The translations under genes and the position numbers were made by a program. A stretch of 64,000 nucleotides of DNA from NCBI RefSeq assembly GCF_010093815.1, contig NW_022985550.1, forward strand, positions 633,074 to 697,073. The letters run 5' to 3'. The DNA is from Pseudovirgaria hyperparasitica (lineage: Eukaryota; Ascomycota; Dothideomycetes; Acrospermales; Acrospermaceae). Shown here piece after piece: positions 36,751-49,608 of this stretch. Within the stretch, counting starts at the first letter, position 1. Every line of letters starts with the position of its first letter. The notes below the pieces were generated by a model. The model had not been told where the DNA came from and did not search any database. It worked only from the letters and a program-made list of their open reading frames with translations.

Positions 36751-37206
36751 ATGCTCGGGCATGAACAGTATAGATCAGCCGGCGGCGACTACGAATTCCG
36801 TGCTGTTGCTGCGCGCTTGCCCCCAGCCGTATTCGAAAGCGAGGATGAACGCGTGATGTTTCTGAGTAAGTTTTTATTTGGGTTGATGATTGTTCTCCTG
36901 ACTGAAGTAGACAACCTCCGCATGCTGCACCCGGACAACTTTGCAGATATACACTTTGTACAACCACGAATCGAAAAGGGCGAGAAGGTCATGGGATGCT
37001 ACGTCTCGGTTGTAACGATATCTGAAAAGGGCGCCCACAAGTTCCTCATGACATCTGGACCTCATACCATACCTTTAGGAGGTACAGAGGATGGAGCGTC
37101 ATTAAAAACATGCTTCGGACAGCTGGCTGAGAAGGCGGAGATCAGGGTTGGGAGGAAGTTTCGAAAGCATATGGAGGGCGACGGCTCAAGCTGTGCGGCC
37201 CAGTGA
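36751..37206 (+). CDS. Small conserved-looking protein of unknown function
   Basis: The frame is open for 151 aa from the ATG at 36751. A 42-nt in-frame intron is likely at 36866..36907 (GTAAGT donor, CTGAC branch, AAG acceptor); removing it gives 137 aa and deletes a hydrophobic, Leu-rich insert that looks like translated intron. The rest has even codon use and looks like a folded alpha/beta domain: YEFRAVAARLPPAVFESEDE, DNLRMLHPDNFADIHFVQP, GCYVSVVTISEKGAHKFLM. I recognise no family. There is no signal peptide or membrane helix in the spliced form. It lies between the S12 hydrolase and HIR1. Confidence 0.6.
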   Translation: MLGHEQYRSAGGDYEFRAVAARLPPAVFESEDERVMFLSKFLFGLMIVLLTEVDNLRMLHPDNFADIHFVQPRIEKGEKVMGCYVSVVTISEKGAHKFLMTSGPHTIPLGGTEDGASLKTCFGQLAEKAEIRVGRKFRKHMEGDGSSCAAQ

Positions 37207-37517
37207 TACATTTACAGCACCATGTAACCATTATAGATTGGAACATATCGTATATGCTTGTTGGCTCCAGTCTCCAGATAGAAAATAACACTGGAGTCTG
37301 AAGCTCTGATTGACACTACGTACTTGACTATCTTCTGATCCATGCAGCGCGCTAAACCATAAACTGATTAGACGCACCTTGGACGTGGAGCTGTCGGCGC
37401 GTCGCATCGCATTTGCAGTGACGGTCTCTATAAACCGACAACTTTCACCGACCATTACCACCTCTCCGCTTCTCTTGCTCTGGATATGCACCGGCAGATC
37501 TATGCGCCATCACGAAC
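37207..37517. promoter_or_regulatory. Upstream region of HIR1, 311 bp
   Basis: The 3' flank of the small gene and the promoter/leader of HIR1. A C/T-rich run (about 37452-37484) just before the ATG resembles fungal leader sequence. Confidence 0.4.
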
Positions 37518-40500
37518 ATGCATTTCGTCAAGCCTTTATGGTTAACGCACCCAGGCATGTCTGCCCTGAAGCCTCCGAACTTCTCATGCTCCTCCACAGA
37601 ATTGTGTCGCACAGTTGACTCTATATTTGCTAACCTGACTCTTGCGTAGGTGAACTCAGAGACTTTGATGTATACAGTTGTCACGTCTCGCCCGATGGAA
37701 ACAGACTAGTCACAGCTGCTGGAGGTAAGCGCGACCTTCACGGAGCCTTCTTTAGCATCGTCTAACGCGCCAGTGCAGATGGGTTCGTCCGGGTCTGGTC
37801 TACTGAAGCCATATACAAGTCGCATGATCCGGAGTATACCAAACCGAAGCAGCTCGCTGCAATCAGTCACCATTCTGGCACAATCCATACAGTACGATTC
37901 TCGGGGAATGGGAAATATCTAGCGTCTGGGGCAGACGACAAGATTGTCTGTGTATACGTTCTTGATCCGAACCCTCCAACACATGGTTCAACGTTTGGTA
38001 AGGTCCCTCTGTATGTAAGTTTTAGGTTTAGCTAACGATCTGGCACAGGCTCGAATGAACCACCACCAGTCGAGAATTGGAGGGTCCTTCGACGCCTCAT
38101 TGGGCATGACAACGATGTACAAGATCTTGGTTGGTCGGAAGACTCGTCGATCTTGGTATCGGTTGGACTAGATTCGAAAATTGTAATCTGGTCAGGGCAT
38201 ACTTTCGAAAAACTGAAGACTCTATCAAACCACCAAAGTCACGTCAAGGGTATTACATTCGATCCCGCGAACAAATACTTTGCTACAGCTAGCGACGACC
38301 GCACAATCAAGGTCTTCCGATTCACATCCCCTCCTCCGCATGCCACCGCTCAAGACCAGGTCAACAATTTCATCCAAGAGACCACCATAATCGCCCCATT
38401 CGCCGCTTCACCTCTTACCACATACTTCCGTCGATGCTCTTGGTCACCGGAAGGGAATCATATCGCCGCAGCGAATGCCGTTAACGGGCCTGTCAGCTCG
38501 GTGGCCATCATAAGCCGAGGTAGCTGGGACAGCGACATAAATCTCATAGGACACGAAGGGCCTGTTGAAGTATGTGCTTTCTCTCCAAGATTGTTCTATC
38601 GTGAACCGCTTGGGCCGCAACATATCGATGCACAAGGCCGGCCAACACTACAGTCTGTGACAGTTGTCGCCTGTGCAGGCCAAGATAAGACGCTCAGCAT
38701 CTGGAATACAAGTTTTGCGAGACCATTTACCGTGACTGCAGAAATAGCAAATAAAGCGATATCCGACTTGGCTTGGGCACCGGATGGAGAAACACTATTC
38801 GTCACAAGTTTGGATGGAAGCATTATGGCAGTAATATTCGAGAAGGGAGAATTGGGATATCCGGCGTCCCTCTCGGAGAATGAAAAGTCGCTTTCTAAAT
38901 TTGGTGCTGGTAGAAGGGTCGGTCTGATTGAGAGCACAGATGCACTTCTCCTAGAAGAGAGTAGCAAAGCTGGAGAAGACAAGGCTGTGCAAGGGCGAAT
39001 GGGTGAGCTTATGGGAGATGCTGGAGCGGCTGCTGCAACGGCAGGAAACAATGGCACCGTACCCCCGGCGAAGACGAACGGCATAGTACCCGTGACAAAT
39101 GGAACAGCCCCAGAAGCAGCAGCAGCAGCTCCACCACCACCACCACCAACAGATCCTAAGGTCGAGCGATTAAAGACTCGGGTAACATATGTCAATGGAA
39201 AGAAGCGGATCCAGCCAATGCTTATATCTTCCGCCTCAGGCTTAGCCGAATCATCCCTTCCTCAAACAAAACTAGTTTCTGCAGCTGCACAAGGACTTCG
39301 AAACGACGCACCCCACAGTGTCTTGGATCTGTCGAAGCCTTACGACGGTCTGCCTAAAGGTGGCCTTCCTGCTATGCTATTCGGTAACAAACGGAAATTT
39401 GCAGAAATCGAGGGTGACGATGATCGAAGGGTTGAAAAGAGAATAGCGAGTGGTGTACGAAATGGCGCGGCTCCTATTGTTATCAACGGGACAGATGGCC
39501 TTACACCTCCTAACTCAGTTTCACGAAATGACGGTCAAGATGTCCCTAGTGTACTGAGGCCTGCTATTCTTAATCCAGCTATATCGATGAGCCAAGTCCG
39601 ACTAGCTATACCTATGGTCAGGAGTACTATAGTGAGGACCATGGATGGTAGTGACCCAGAGAAGACTTCGGATGACACAATAATTCTGGAGGCTCGAAAC
39701 GCGGCCGGACCCTCGAGAACTGGTAGAACACAGGATCGGGATCCTGCGAGGATAAATTGCACGAGAAAGAACCAGTCAATATGGCAAGACTATCTGCCGA
39801 GATCAGTCCTCCTCGTTACCGGAAACTTGAATTTCTGGGCCGCAGCTTGTGAAGATGGGTCCATATACACCTGGACACCCGCAGGCCGGCGACTGCTAAA
39901 CGCCATAGTCCTTGAAGCGCAACCAGTGATCATGGATTGCAGGGGGTGGTATTTAATGTGCGTAACAGCTGTGGGCATTTGCCATGTCTGGAACATAAAA
40001 ACACAAGCATCGCCACATCCTCCTGTTTCTCTTGCCCCTATTTTGGACATTGCTGTTGCAGCACAAGGACCGCATCTCACTACGGCACCCGGTATAGTCT
40101 TCGCTCGCATGAACTCTGCTGGTAGAATCATAGTCGCAATGTCAAATGGCGACGGCTATACTTACTCTCCGACAATGTTTACCTGGCAACGACTATCAGA
40201 AGCTTGGTGGGCTGTTGGTAGCCAGTACTGGAACACAACAGACTCGTCGATGAGCAATATTCAGAACTCGAAAGATAAATCGAAGGCCGCTAATGACAAC
40301 GATGAGGTTTCGATAGAAAACATTTCTGCTGGGATCATACCTCAATTGGAAAGGAATACGACGAATCACACTCTCTTACGTGGGCGTGCTTTCTATCTAC
40401 AGCGTCTTATCAAAGCACTACTCTCTGCGGAAGGTTATGAGGGATTCGAAGCAAGCGTATCCATTGCACATCTTGAGAATCGGGTTGCGGCCGCTCTGAC

Positions 40501-40875
40501 CCTGGGTGCAAAGGAAGAATTCAAGATATATCTCCTCATGTATGCCAAGCGACTCGGTGCTGAGGGCTTGAGGGGCAAGGTGGAAGAGCTTCTGCGGACA
40601 TTGGTTGGGTCCTTGTTGAGCGATGAAGAAGATGACGATGATTCAAAAGCGAATGCCGAGAAGGATGAGATCTGCGGCTGGAAGAGAGAAGACATCTTGA
40701 AGGATGTCGTTCTTATTCTCGGTAAGCCTAAAATCCATACTGCCAAGTCTCGTCATTTATTAACCTTACTCCAGGCAAATACAGAGACCTCCAACGCGTG
40801 ACAACGGAATATGCATCTTTCCTTAACATGATGCATGAAAAGCCTGAAGGCCAGGCAATGATTACGGACTCCTAG
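37518..40875 (+). CDS. hir1: Histone chaperone HIR1/HIRA
   Basis: Five exons (37518..37554, 37650..37724, 37779..37997, 38049..40721, 40775..40875) stay in phase and give 1034 aa. HIR1 is a subunit of the HIR complex, which deposits H3-H4 independently of replication and represses histone genes. The first 12 codons spell MHFVKPLWLTHP, the family start. WD40 repeats follow (YSCHVSPDGNRLVTAAG, VRFSGNGKYLASGADDK, VQDLAWSEDSSILVSVGLDS, GITFDPANKYFATASDDR, CSWSPEGNHIAAANAVNG, LAWAPDGETLF). The ASF1-binding B motif is VNGKKRIQPMLIS, after a Pro/Ala-rich linker. The HIRA C-terminal domain begins about residue 690 (LVTGNLNFWAAACEDGSIYT). The first intron needs a GC donor (CCAG|GCATGT at 37555); no GT donor nearby keeps the frame. 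Confidence 0.95.
37555..37649 (+). other. GC-AG intron in HIR1
   Basis: 95 nt, donor AG|GCATGT, acceptor GCGTAG, branch-like GCTAAC/CTGAC near the end. It is phase 1, joining CCA-G to GT-GAA so that the conserved THPGELRDFDVYSCHVSPDG is formed. Nearby GT choices lead to stops. Confidence 0.75.
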
Positions 40876-41247
40876 GTGGAGTGTGGGCACTATAGCACGG
40901 CGTTTGGTATTTACACCTCAACGTTTCCTATTGTATGGTTCATTATCAAGTCTGCGGGCTTGGTGGGCGTATCAGTCCCAAGGACGCCACTGCGCAGGCG
41001 TCTGCATTGTATAAAACTTTCCGGCTTGCCGAAGCATTGTAGAAGTATTGAATCTCGTGGATCTGTGTGCTGCACTTCAATTGATCGTATTGATCAAATC
41101 TTCCTATCTACTCTAGATCCGACAGACGCTACCCCACCCCAGTCAATGGCTTGGCCCACGCGTCCGCAGCTGCGCCACAATGTCCCTCCTTCCGCAAGCT
41201 CATATGAACTGCCTCCTCCTGTCTTTCTACATCAGGCAACGTAGAAA
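40876..41247. promoter_or_regulatory. Upstream region of the MGNCC gene
   Basis: The 3' flank of HIR1 and the leader of the next gene. A C-rich stretch runs up to the ATG. The frame open through it has no start and no domain. Confidence 0.4.
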
Positions 41248-41701
41248 ATGGGCAATTGCTGCGGCTCTCAATCCAAAGATGCCTTCACTGGCGAAGGCCG
41301 CACTCTAGGCTCCGCGCCTCCTCCGAAACCGAAAGCCTCCATCCCTGCAGCCGCAACCACAGCACCGAAGCCTACAACTAAAGGGGCAGGACGAGCGACA
41401 GGTGGCAGCGCGGGTGGACTGGAGGCGGGGGATCCGAGAGGGGCAGCGGCAGCAGCAGCAGAGGTAACGTCACTATCTGAACCAAGAGGCTTGCAAGAAA
41501 GGTCTTGAGCGCATGGCTGATGATGGCGTGTGTGTGAATGTACAGGCGCGAGCGAACAAAGCCAGCGGTTCAGGCCCGCTAGCGCAGAAATTGCAAGAGC
41601 AGAAGAAGCAGACGAGAACGGCGACGCTGGAGCAAGTTAGTCGGGAGAATCGCCAGGCGAGAGACGCAGATGCGGTGGCGGATGCGAGGCACTACAATTG
41701 A
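41248..41701 (+). CDS. Small lipid-anchored protein with MGNCC start
   Basis: Exons 41248..41463 and 41546..41701, phase-0 intron of 82 nt, give 123 aa. The N-terminus MGNCCGSQSKDAF is a strong N-myristoylation signal (Gly2, Ser at position 7) with adjacent Cys4-Cys5 for palmitoylation, so it is probably held on the plasma or vacuolar membrane. A low-complexity Ala/Pro/Lys/Gly linker follows. The second exon codes for a compact charged helix: GPLAQKLQEQKKQTRTATLE then QVSRENRQARDADAVADAR. No enzyme domain is present. The form recalls small scaffold or anchor proteins, but I cannot assign it to a named one. Confidence 0.72.
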
Positions 41702-43397
41702 GAAGGAGTCATGAAATAGGGTTGATGACGGAGTCTACATGCGGCTGTGACACAAAAGTCTTCTTTGCAAGACTGTGGGAAAGAGGTTGACTTATGTGCA
41801 TTTTTTGGGATAGCGAGCGCTGCATTTTTGGGAGAAGAGCTATGAGGTTGGATCTTCCCCGTGCGTGGCATGTGCGAGTTGGGCATGTCATCTTCTTGCA
41901 TGACCGTGGATGTTTTAACATTACGATTAGATTTACAGGTTGCGCCGAAAGCTATCATTGAGCTCTTTAGCATGCATTTACAAGAATATATGAATGCGAC
42001 CTTTCCTATCTTCCTTCGATTGACACCTTCTCGTGACTTCACATATCTGTGGAGTAGATAGATGCATATGTATCATAGCACTCAAACTCAATAAGAACAG
42101 TATCGGCAAGTATAGAAACGTAGGACAGTCAACCGGTCCCAAATGGGGAAACCATATCAATGCAGCATAGCCTAGGCTAGCTGACATGAAGTCTTGTTAT
42201 ATAAGCTAATTTCGGTGTTGCCGGTAGGGAATGCTAAATAGAACTCAGAGCTCTGTATGCCCGTGGATATGGATACGACTAAACCGAGGATTACATCTCA
42301 CAACCAGTGGAAAGTTTATGCCTGAGATGTCCAAGGCATGAGTTTTGCTACTTGGTCAACAAGTTAGACCGAGCTACATCGCATTTGTCTTAGCTCTGAG
42401 TGGTCTGTGCTCACTAGCGCGAAAGGGTGAAAATTGTATATAAGGTCGCTCTCCCTCTGAACCTCTTTCTCCATCATCAGTAGGGCAATTTCTTAATTGC
42501 CTCGTGGCTCCTCTTAGGAGGCTTGCTGAGGGTAATCCTTATTTTCTATGGACTATCTTCCGTTCCCGGCCCCGTAGATGAACGCACTCGACTTTCCTAC
42601 CAACTGCGCGTATTCCCTTTAGATGGATCGGAGTTGTGGGTTGGCTGCGACAAACCCTCGTTGAAAATTTTCTTCGCGTCTTTTAGCTAAGCGAACGAAC
42701 ACCAACAGATTCTCGATAATGACGGTTCTTGCTACGCCTTAAATTTATCAGAACATAGTCTTTATCATAATAGTGGCCAACGACGGATCCGATAAGCTCA
42801 TGCGCCTGAACGGTCTGATCTGGCCTACACTCGTGAAGCAGAGCTCATATTTGCGCCCGCATAATTTTTGGGCTATCGATTGTGCACTTGCTTCCCCAAT
42901 CAGGGTCTGAATCCGTGGTCATCTGGAGTACACTCTACTTTCCGTAATAAGACGGTTGCAAGACTAATTGCATAACTTGGCTAAGGTTTATGCAAGCGCA
43001 TACGTTGCGGACAAGGCTCAAAATCTGGCCAGGTCGTTCATTCCTCACCAGCGCCTTTTCAAGACAGGTCGCGATAATGAGAGTTCCTCAGTACTTTGAT
43101 CGTGTTGTGCACCATCTCAAATTTATTGGATACATTATTTGGCTTTGCAGTATTTCGTTAGGATGGCGCACCAGCTCCATTTATCATCGACCGCGGTCAG
43201 AAATCAAATGGCACAGTTTGAGAATGTCTTACTCGCTGTAGTATTCAGAGCTGTTCTTATATGATTGCATATATATTATGCACAAAGTATTCGAGTGGTG
43301 TATCCCGCAGTGGTCACAATGAAGGACACTACTACACCTCGCGCTCGAACGTTCTTCTGCTTTGCAATTGTTTCACCTAATCCATCCGACAGCTCGT
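41702..43397. other. Convergent gap, 1.7 kb
   Basis: It separates the MGNCC gene and the minus-strand ribosomal protein gene. No coding frame is convincing. Two adjacent hairpins occur at 42484-42520 (separate entry). The stretch 42,430-42,560 is pyrimidine-rich and then structured, which could be a small non-coding transcript. Confidence 0.45.
42484..42520. repeat. Two adjacent short hairpins
   Basis: GGCAATT-TCTT-AATTGCC (42484-42501) is a perfect 7-bp stem with a 4-nt loop. CTCCT-CTT-AGGAG (42508-42520) follows 6 bp later. They lie in a gene-free gap. Function unknown. Confidence 0.6.
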
Positions 43398-44155
43398 CTA
43401 GTAGAGACGCTTTGGTGGGGACATGGACGCCTTGATAACCAAGGAGCCCACGTTCTGCCAGCCCTTCTTCAAGAGAGAGACCAGGTAGTTGATGGCCAAC
43501 ATGATGTTTCCGATGAGCTCATCCTCGCCCATGCCAACGTTGCCGACACTGGTGCCGAGGCAAAGAACCTTCTTCAGCTGAAACTTGATGGTGGACTTGA
43601 CCTCAGTGATCTTGGTAGCGAGGTCTTCGGCGTGAGAGACAGGCGTGGGGAATTTACCAGCTGCAATACGATCAGTATACCTTAAGGAAAACAGATTGTG
43701 GAGAGTGTATACCCTTGGAAAGACCAGGACCAAGGAGACGAGGGATCTGCTTTATGAGGGTGTCGGAAGCGATGAAGGCATCGTACTTGCGAGCAAGCTT
43801 CTTGATGAGCTTCTTGTTCTTGTTGAGCTTCTTCAAGTCGTCTGAGGACATGGCATCGACACCATGGTGCTTCGCACGATCGATATCGTGCTGGTCACCA
43901 AGGATGCAGACGGACATGCCGGGACGAGGGACGGATGGGAGCTTGATGGTTCCGGAGAAACGCTTGTCACGCTGGGGATCATAGTTCTTCAAGCCGATCT
44001 GGAGTTCGACAGTTTCTACAGGCTTCTCATTAGTCTTGAACAAATGCCAGCGTGAGATAGAATGTACCAAGAAAGTTGCGCTTCTTCTCGTTGTTGGAGT
44101 AGTCAAGGAGTTCCTTGACGTTTGTACGCACGCCAGCTACTGTGATTTTCGACAT
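43398..44155 (-). CDS. rpl10a: 60S ribosomal protein uL1 (L10a/RPL1)
   Basis: Exons 44155..44068, 44015..43713 and 43660..43398 give 217 aa, exactly the usual eukaryotic length. It forms the L1 stalk of the large ribosomal subunit at the E site. Sequence blocks are family-typical: [60 protein letters not shown] then [20 protein letters not shown], and [17 protein letters not shown]. Two short introns are usual for fungal ribosomal protein genes. High, constitutive expression is expected. Confidence 0.97.
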
Positions 44156-44561
44156 CTTGAAAGTTGTCTCCCAATAGATTTCTCTTTGGTGAACAGTAGG
44201 TGTGAGTTGCTAAACAGAGGAAGAAAATCTATGCGACAAGTTCTCTTAGTGGTGGGCTTTCGCTTACTTTGCACTAGGCCTAGATAGATTAGCTTCCTGT
44301 GGCTCCACAACTAGGTTACTCCATAGATGACTCCAACGACCTACGTCTATCAAAGTTTCGAGACTCGTTCATCACTAGTACTCGGAATGATAACAATACC
44401 GGCTGTATCAAGCTAAACAATCTGCAGTGTATTCTTGATAAAATTGTGACTCGAGGGATTTAATATGAGCTTCTGTCATCATTCGACATTCGATATTCGA
44501 CATTCGACAGCTATCAAGCAAGTTCTGTATAGTACCTATATTGGCTCATTTTGGCACGCTA
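44156..44561. promoter_or_regulatory. Promoter of uL1, with short ATTCGAC-type repeat
   Basis: It holds the uL1 promoter and the 3' flank of the CorA-like gene. Four near-copies of ATTCGAC/ATTCGAT stand in a row at about 44481-44508. Confidence 0.5.
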
Positions 44562-46683
44562 TCAGTCAGTCGTACCGTGCCGCTTGAATTGCTTGCTGAT
44601 CGCATCAAATATACGACGCGTTAGGGGCCGGTACAGGATACGTCCCTCCATCGTGCCACTGGCGAAGCTAAATATCATAAGAGCGAAGATTGATGTACCA
44701 AGGATAACTCCAAACCAGATCCAATATTGCTTTACCGTAAAGTCTGCATTGACGAATTCTGACCCAAAATAGGCCGTCATAAGACTGACAGGCATAAAGA
44801 GTAGGGTCACCTTGGCAAGCAGAAGTGTAATACGTGTTAGACGTTCAACGGAGAACGATTCTTTGATCGCGATGAGATTAAAGTTCTGACAAACTGATTA
44901 GCCTCTCCGCAGTATCGAAATCAGATGACTTACCATCATGACTAGAGACTCTTTTTGGTCCAGACATTCCTGCATCTCGCTCAATGCATACAGCCGAATC
45001 GCCGTCCTCAATCTTGCAAACCGAACCTTCGCCGCAGAGCTCAATGACACACCGAGCAGACTTTCAGCTTCCATTATTTGGTGGCGAGATGACTGCAATG
45101 AATCCAGTCCTGATGCTATGTGCGAATTCTTCATGGACGCTAGTGTCGCCTCTTGCTTCTCCAACACACGTTCTATGAGAAGTTCGTAACTCTGGTAGAG
45201 CCGTTTCAGGACAGCTAATTGTCTGCCGATATGATGCAACCTATCGATATGGAATAGCTCTGCCTTAACAAGCATTTCTTCCCTCTGAGTGGCGTAAGCT
45301 ATTCGTTATTTAGAAACAGTTTTCCAATCTTACCAATTTATTCAACTCCGCGGCGTAACGATGCTCCCGTCGTGCCACTAGATTGAATGCTGAGAACCAG
45401 TCTTCAAATAAATAGAAAAATAGGAGACCAGGAGCATCAGTAGGCCGGTGTGCCGTCTCCTCCACTGTTTCACCAATGCGCCTTCGAATAGGCAGAATAG
45501 TCATCGCGTTCTCGTGTGATGAATCGTGTACTTTTGAGAGCTGTCGAAAGACGTTGATTAAGTTTCGGCGAATCGTCAGCATAGACCTCATTTCATGAAC
45601 CTCGTAGATCCCATTGTGATAGGGAAATGGGTCTTCTCTGATACTGATGACGGTTTCTATACGAATGAGCCATCGTCTTAGACTAGATGAATGGACATAC
45701 TATCGACAGTCAAGATTAGCCACGTCCAGACCCGGATTCCCTCCGGTAAGTCTTTCGACTCTGAGTTTTCCGCTACGCGATCTCGCGATACGGAGGTTAT
45801 AGGGTACAGTGAGTTGTACCCAATACATACAAAGCGCCTACCCCAGTCCACTGTTGACCAGTGCCACACGTCTAGCATTTGTGTTAAGTAAATAGATTCA
45901 CACTGACATGGTATGACACACATTACTCACCATGTGCTATTTGGTAGTGGTTCTCCACCTGGGTCAACTGCTCCGGCTCTCCTAAGATTGAATGCTCAAC
46001 AGATTCAATTCCATCGAGACTTTTCTCAAGGTCTACTGATGTCTCTTTGGAGGATTTTCGGGGGTTCAGTCGCCGTATCAGACTCGAGTGGCTTTTTCCG
46101 ACATTTGGCTTTGCAACTCGTATTGGATCCGTAACCATAACAGCAAGGAGCCGTGGTGAGAAGTCATACACTTTAGCAATGTTCTGTATCTATCAGCTGT
46201 GAACGCAACTGGGATGAACATGCATAGGGCAAAGAGAGAATTCGCTCTTCGAAGATACCACAGAGCCACGTACGTGTAAAGTGTCTTTCTGCTTATACGG
46301 CATCCAAATATTTCTAGGAATGTCAACTCTCCAATCTTGCATTCATGTCGTACTGCTTACATCCATCGGGTATGTAGCGAAGGTGGTCTCTGTGGTCATG
46401 TTAGATATTCACTGTAAGTAGAACGGCGATGAGGACTAACAGGAGCATCGAGTATATCTGCAATGTCGTTCGAGTTCAGATTTGAAGCGCAATAAGCTTC
46501 GTCGTCTCCAAAATCTACGACCAGATTTTTCGTGTCAGGATTACGAACGTCAAGGTCAAAGCGTTCATAGTTCTTAGGATCATCGAAATCCTTGAAGCGC
46601 TGGCGGATTCTTAGGTTTTCGATATCTTGGTAATAGTCGGGTAAGGCCCCTGAAAGAGACTCTGGTTCTAGACTCGCTTCCAT
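44562..46683 (-). CDS. CorA-like membrane protein (Mg2+ transporter superfamily)
   Basis: Eight exons (46683..46441, 46389..46361, 46328..46274, 46183..45931, 45871..45701, 45656..45334, 45284..44934, 44885..44562) give 582 aa. The N-terminal domain reads DVRNPDTKNLVVDFGDDEAY, ILDAPRPPSLHTRWI, and VYDFSPRLLAVM, the form seen in fungal CorA-like proteins. A long helical segment leads to two C-terminal membrane helices: LTRITLLLAKVTLLFMPVSL then MTAYFG, and YWIWFGVILGTSIFALMIFS. The GMN signature after the first helix is replaced by FGSE, so Mg2+ transport is uncertain. The second intron would be only 32 nt (46360..46329); the local model there may be wrong, though both sides fit the family. 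Confidence 0.82.
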
Positions 46684-47332
46684 AGATACAAGTGCACAGC
46701 AGAGGAAAATGTAGCATTTATTTATTCGTAAGTGGCGTCGGCTTGATAACTATAGTTTTCTTTACCAGCGATGTACGCGAATTGGTCTATAGGCATAACC
46801 ATGTGATCTATTCGAAGTCCTCGTATGTTGGCACGAGCTCATGTCTCAGTCCGACTGACCAACAGCCCCACGTATGTGACGACCACAAGCTAAACGTTTG
46901 GTACTTTTGCAATCACAAGTTCATATATTATGTTCACAGGGTACTCTGGGAACATAAGTGCAATTTTGGCTGTCTGGAAATAGTCCACGAGATCTGTTGT
47001 GAGTTTAGCTTAGTTGCACACGGGATGTCGGAACGCCTGGCTGAGATCTAACCAGAGCAATGAAAAGCTGCGAGGGATCAACATGCTTATTTGAAGATCA
47101 TCTAACGCACTCTGCCGCGTTTGAGAGCGCTGACTGATTTGTTAGATTGTTGTTTTGTAATAGAAGACTAACCGCGACACGCGATTTGAGCGACAGTCTA
47201 ATTAGTCCCCAGAGGACCCTGCTCCTCGAGGTTTAGCGATCCTACGCCGTCCAGAATATATATGCGAGGTCAATATCACATCGTACTAAAGCTACTGACC
47301 TTTAGATTTCATATTTCATGTGCTGATAAGCC
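46684..47332. promoter_or_regulatory. Divergent promoter, 649 bp
   Basis: Between the CorA-like gene (minus) and the second GNAT gene (plus). A 119-codon frame at 46692 has low-complexity composition and no domain, so I do not call it a gene. Confidence 0.4.
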
Positions 47333-48076
47333 ATGAGCTCCATTTACAGTACGATTTGGATACCAAGAATGCACTCTTCAGAAGAGATATGGAAAGGTCT
47401 GGTCCTGCGCCAGAAAGAATATCGACTTGGAGCACTACAAGCATCTCCCCAGTGTTTCGCATCTTCGTATGATCGTGAAGTAGCATTCGAGCACGACGTG
47501 TGGGACACACGACTGAGAAATCCTCTTGCCGAAACACTGGTAGCGGTCAGGCCAGGAGATAAATCGGGCAGACTCGCCGACCAGGCAGAAGTCATCCTTT
47601 ACCAGCCATGGCTCGGAACAATCGTTCTCACAGGTCCTATGGAAGGCCACAATTCGGTCGATCCCTTGGTGAAGGGCAACAGTGTCGTTGCATCAGCGGT
47701 CGACAGTCCTAATGAGACTATGCAAGACGCCACAGCAAAGGGGGAAGACTCAGTACCTCATTATCAGCTGAACGCAATATACGTCTCTCCGTCTGATAGA
47801 GGCCTTGGAATTGGCAAGTTGCTTATTGATGCCGCGATCGAGCGCGTTGTGTCTAAAGAACAGGATGCTCAAATCGCTCGCATCACTCTGATCGTTGACT
47901 ATTATAATCATGCTGCACGAAGGCTGTACGAGAGGTGTGGATTTCAGGTTATACGTCGATACTTCTTCGATGATCCGAGACTGACTAAACACGATGAGGA
48001 TCCACCTGAGCAAACAGAAGCGGCCGTCATGGAAAGGATCATGGAGCTCCAGGCGGCCATTGATAAGGTGTATTAA
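47333..48076 (+). CDS. GNAT-family N-acetyltransferase
   Basis: A single exon of 247 aa. The fold is visible as: an N-terminal helix pair (WKGLVLRQKEYRLGALQASP), the conserved CFASSYDREVAFEHDVWDTR block, motif A LNAIYVSPSDRGLGIGKLLI with the R-G-x-G-x-G acetyl-CoA loop, and motif B RITLIVDYYNHAARRLYERC then GFQVIRR. A 60-residue insert splits the beta sheet before motif A. The form fits fungal proteins annotated only as GNAT acetyltransferases. Substrate unknown. It is unrelated in detail to the GNAT at 20.8-21.5 kb. Confidence 0.88.
   Translation: MSSIYSTIWIPRMHSSEEIWKGLVLRQKEYRLGALQASPQCFASSYDREVAFEHDVWDTRLRNPLAETLVAVRPGDKSGRLADQAEVILYQPWLGTIVLTGPMEGHNSVDPLVKGNSVVASAVDSPNETMQDATAKGEDSVPHYQLNAIYVSPSDRGLGIGKLLIDAAIERVVSKEQDAQIARITLIVDYYNHAARRLYERCGFQVIRRYFFDDPRLTKHDEDPPEQTEAAVMERIMELQAAIDKVY

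Positions 48077-49608
<1,532 letters not shown>

Noticed and set aside
46692-47051. 119-codon frame between the CorA-like and GNAT genes
   Set aside because: Composition and codon use unlike nearby genes, no homologous pattern, located in a divergent promoter.
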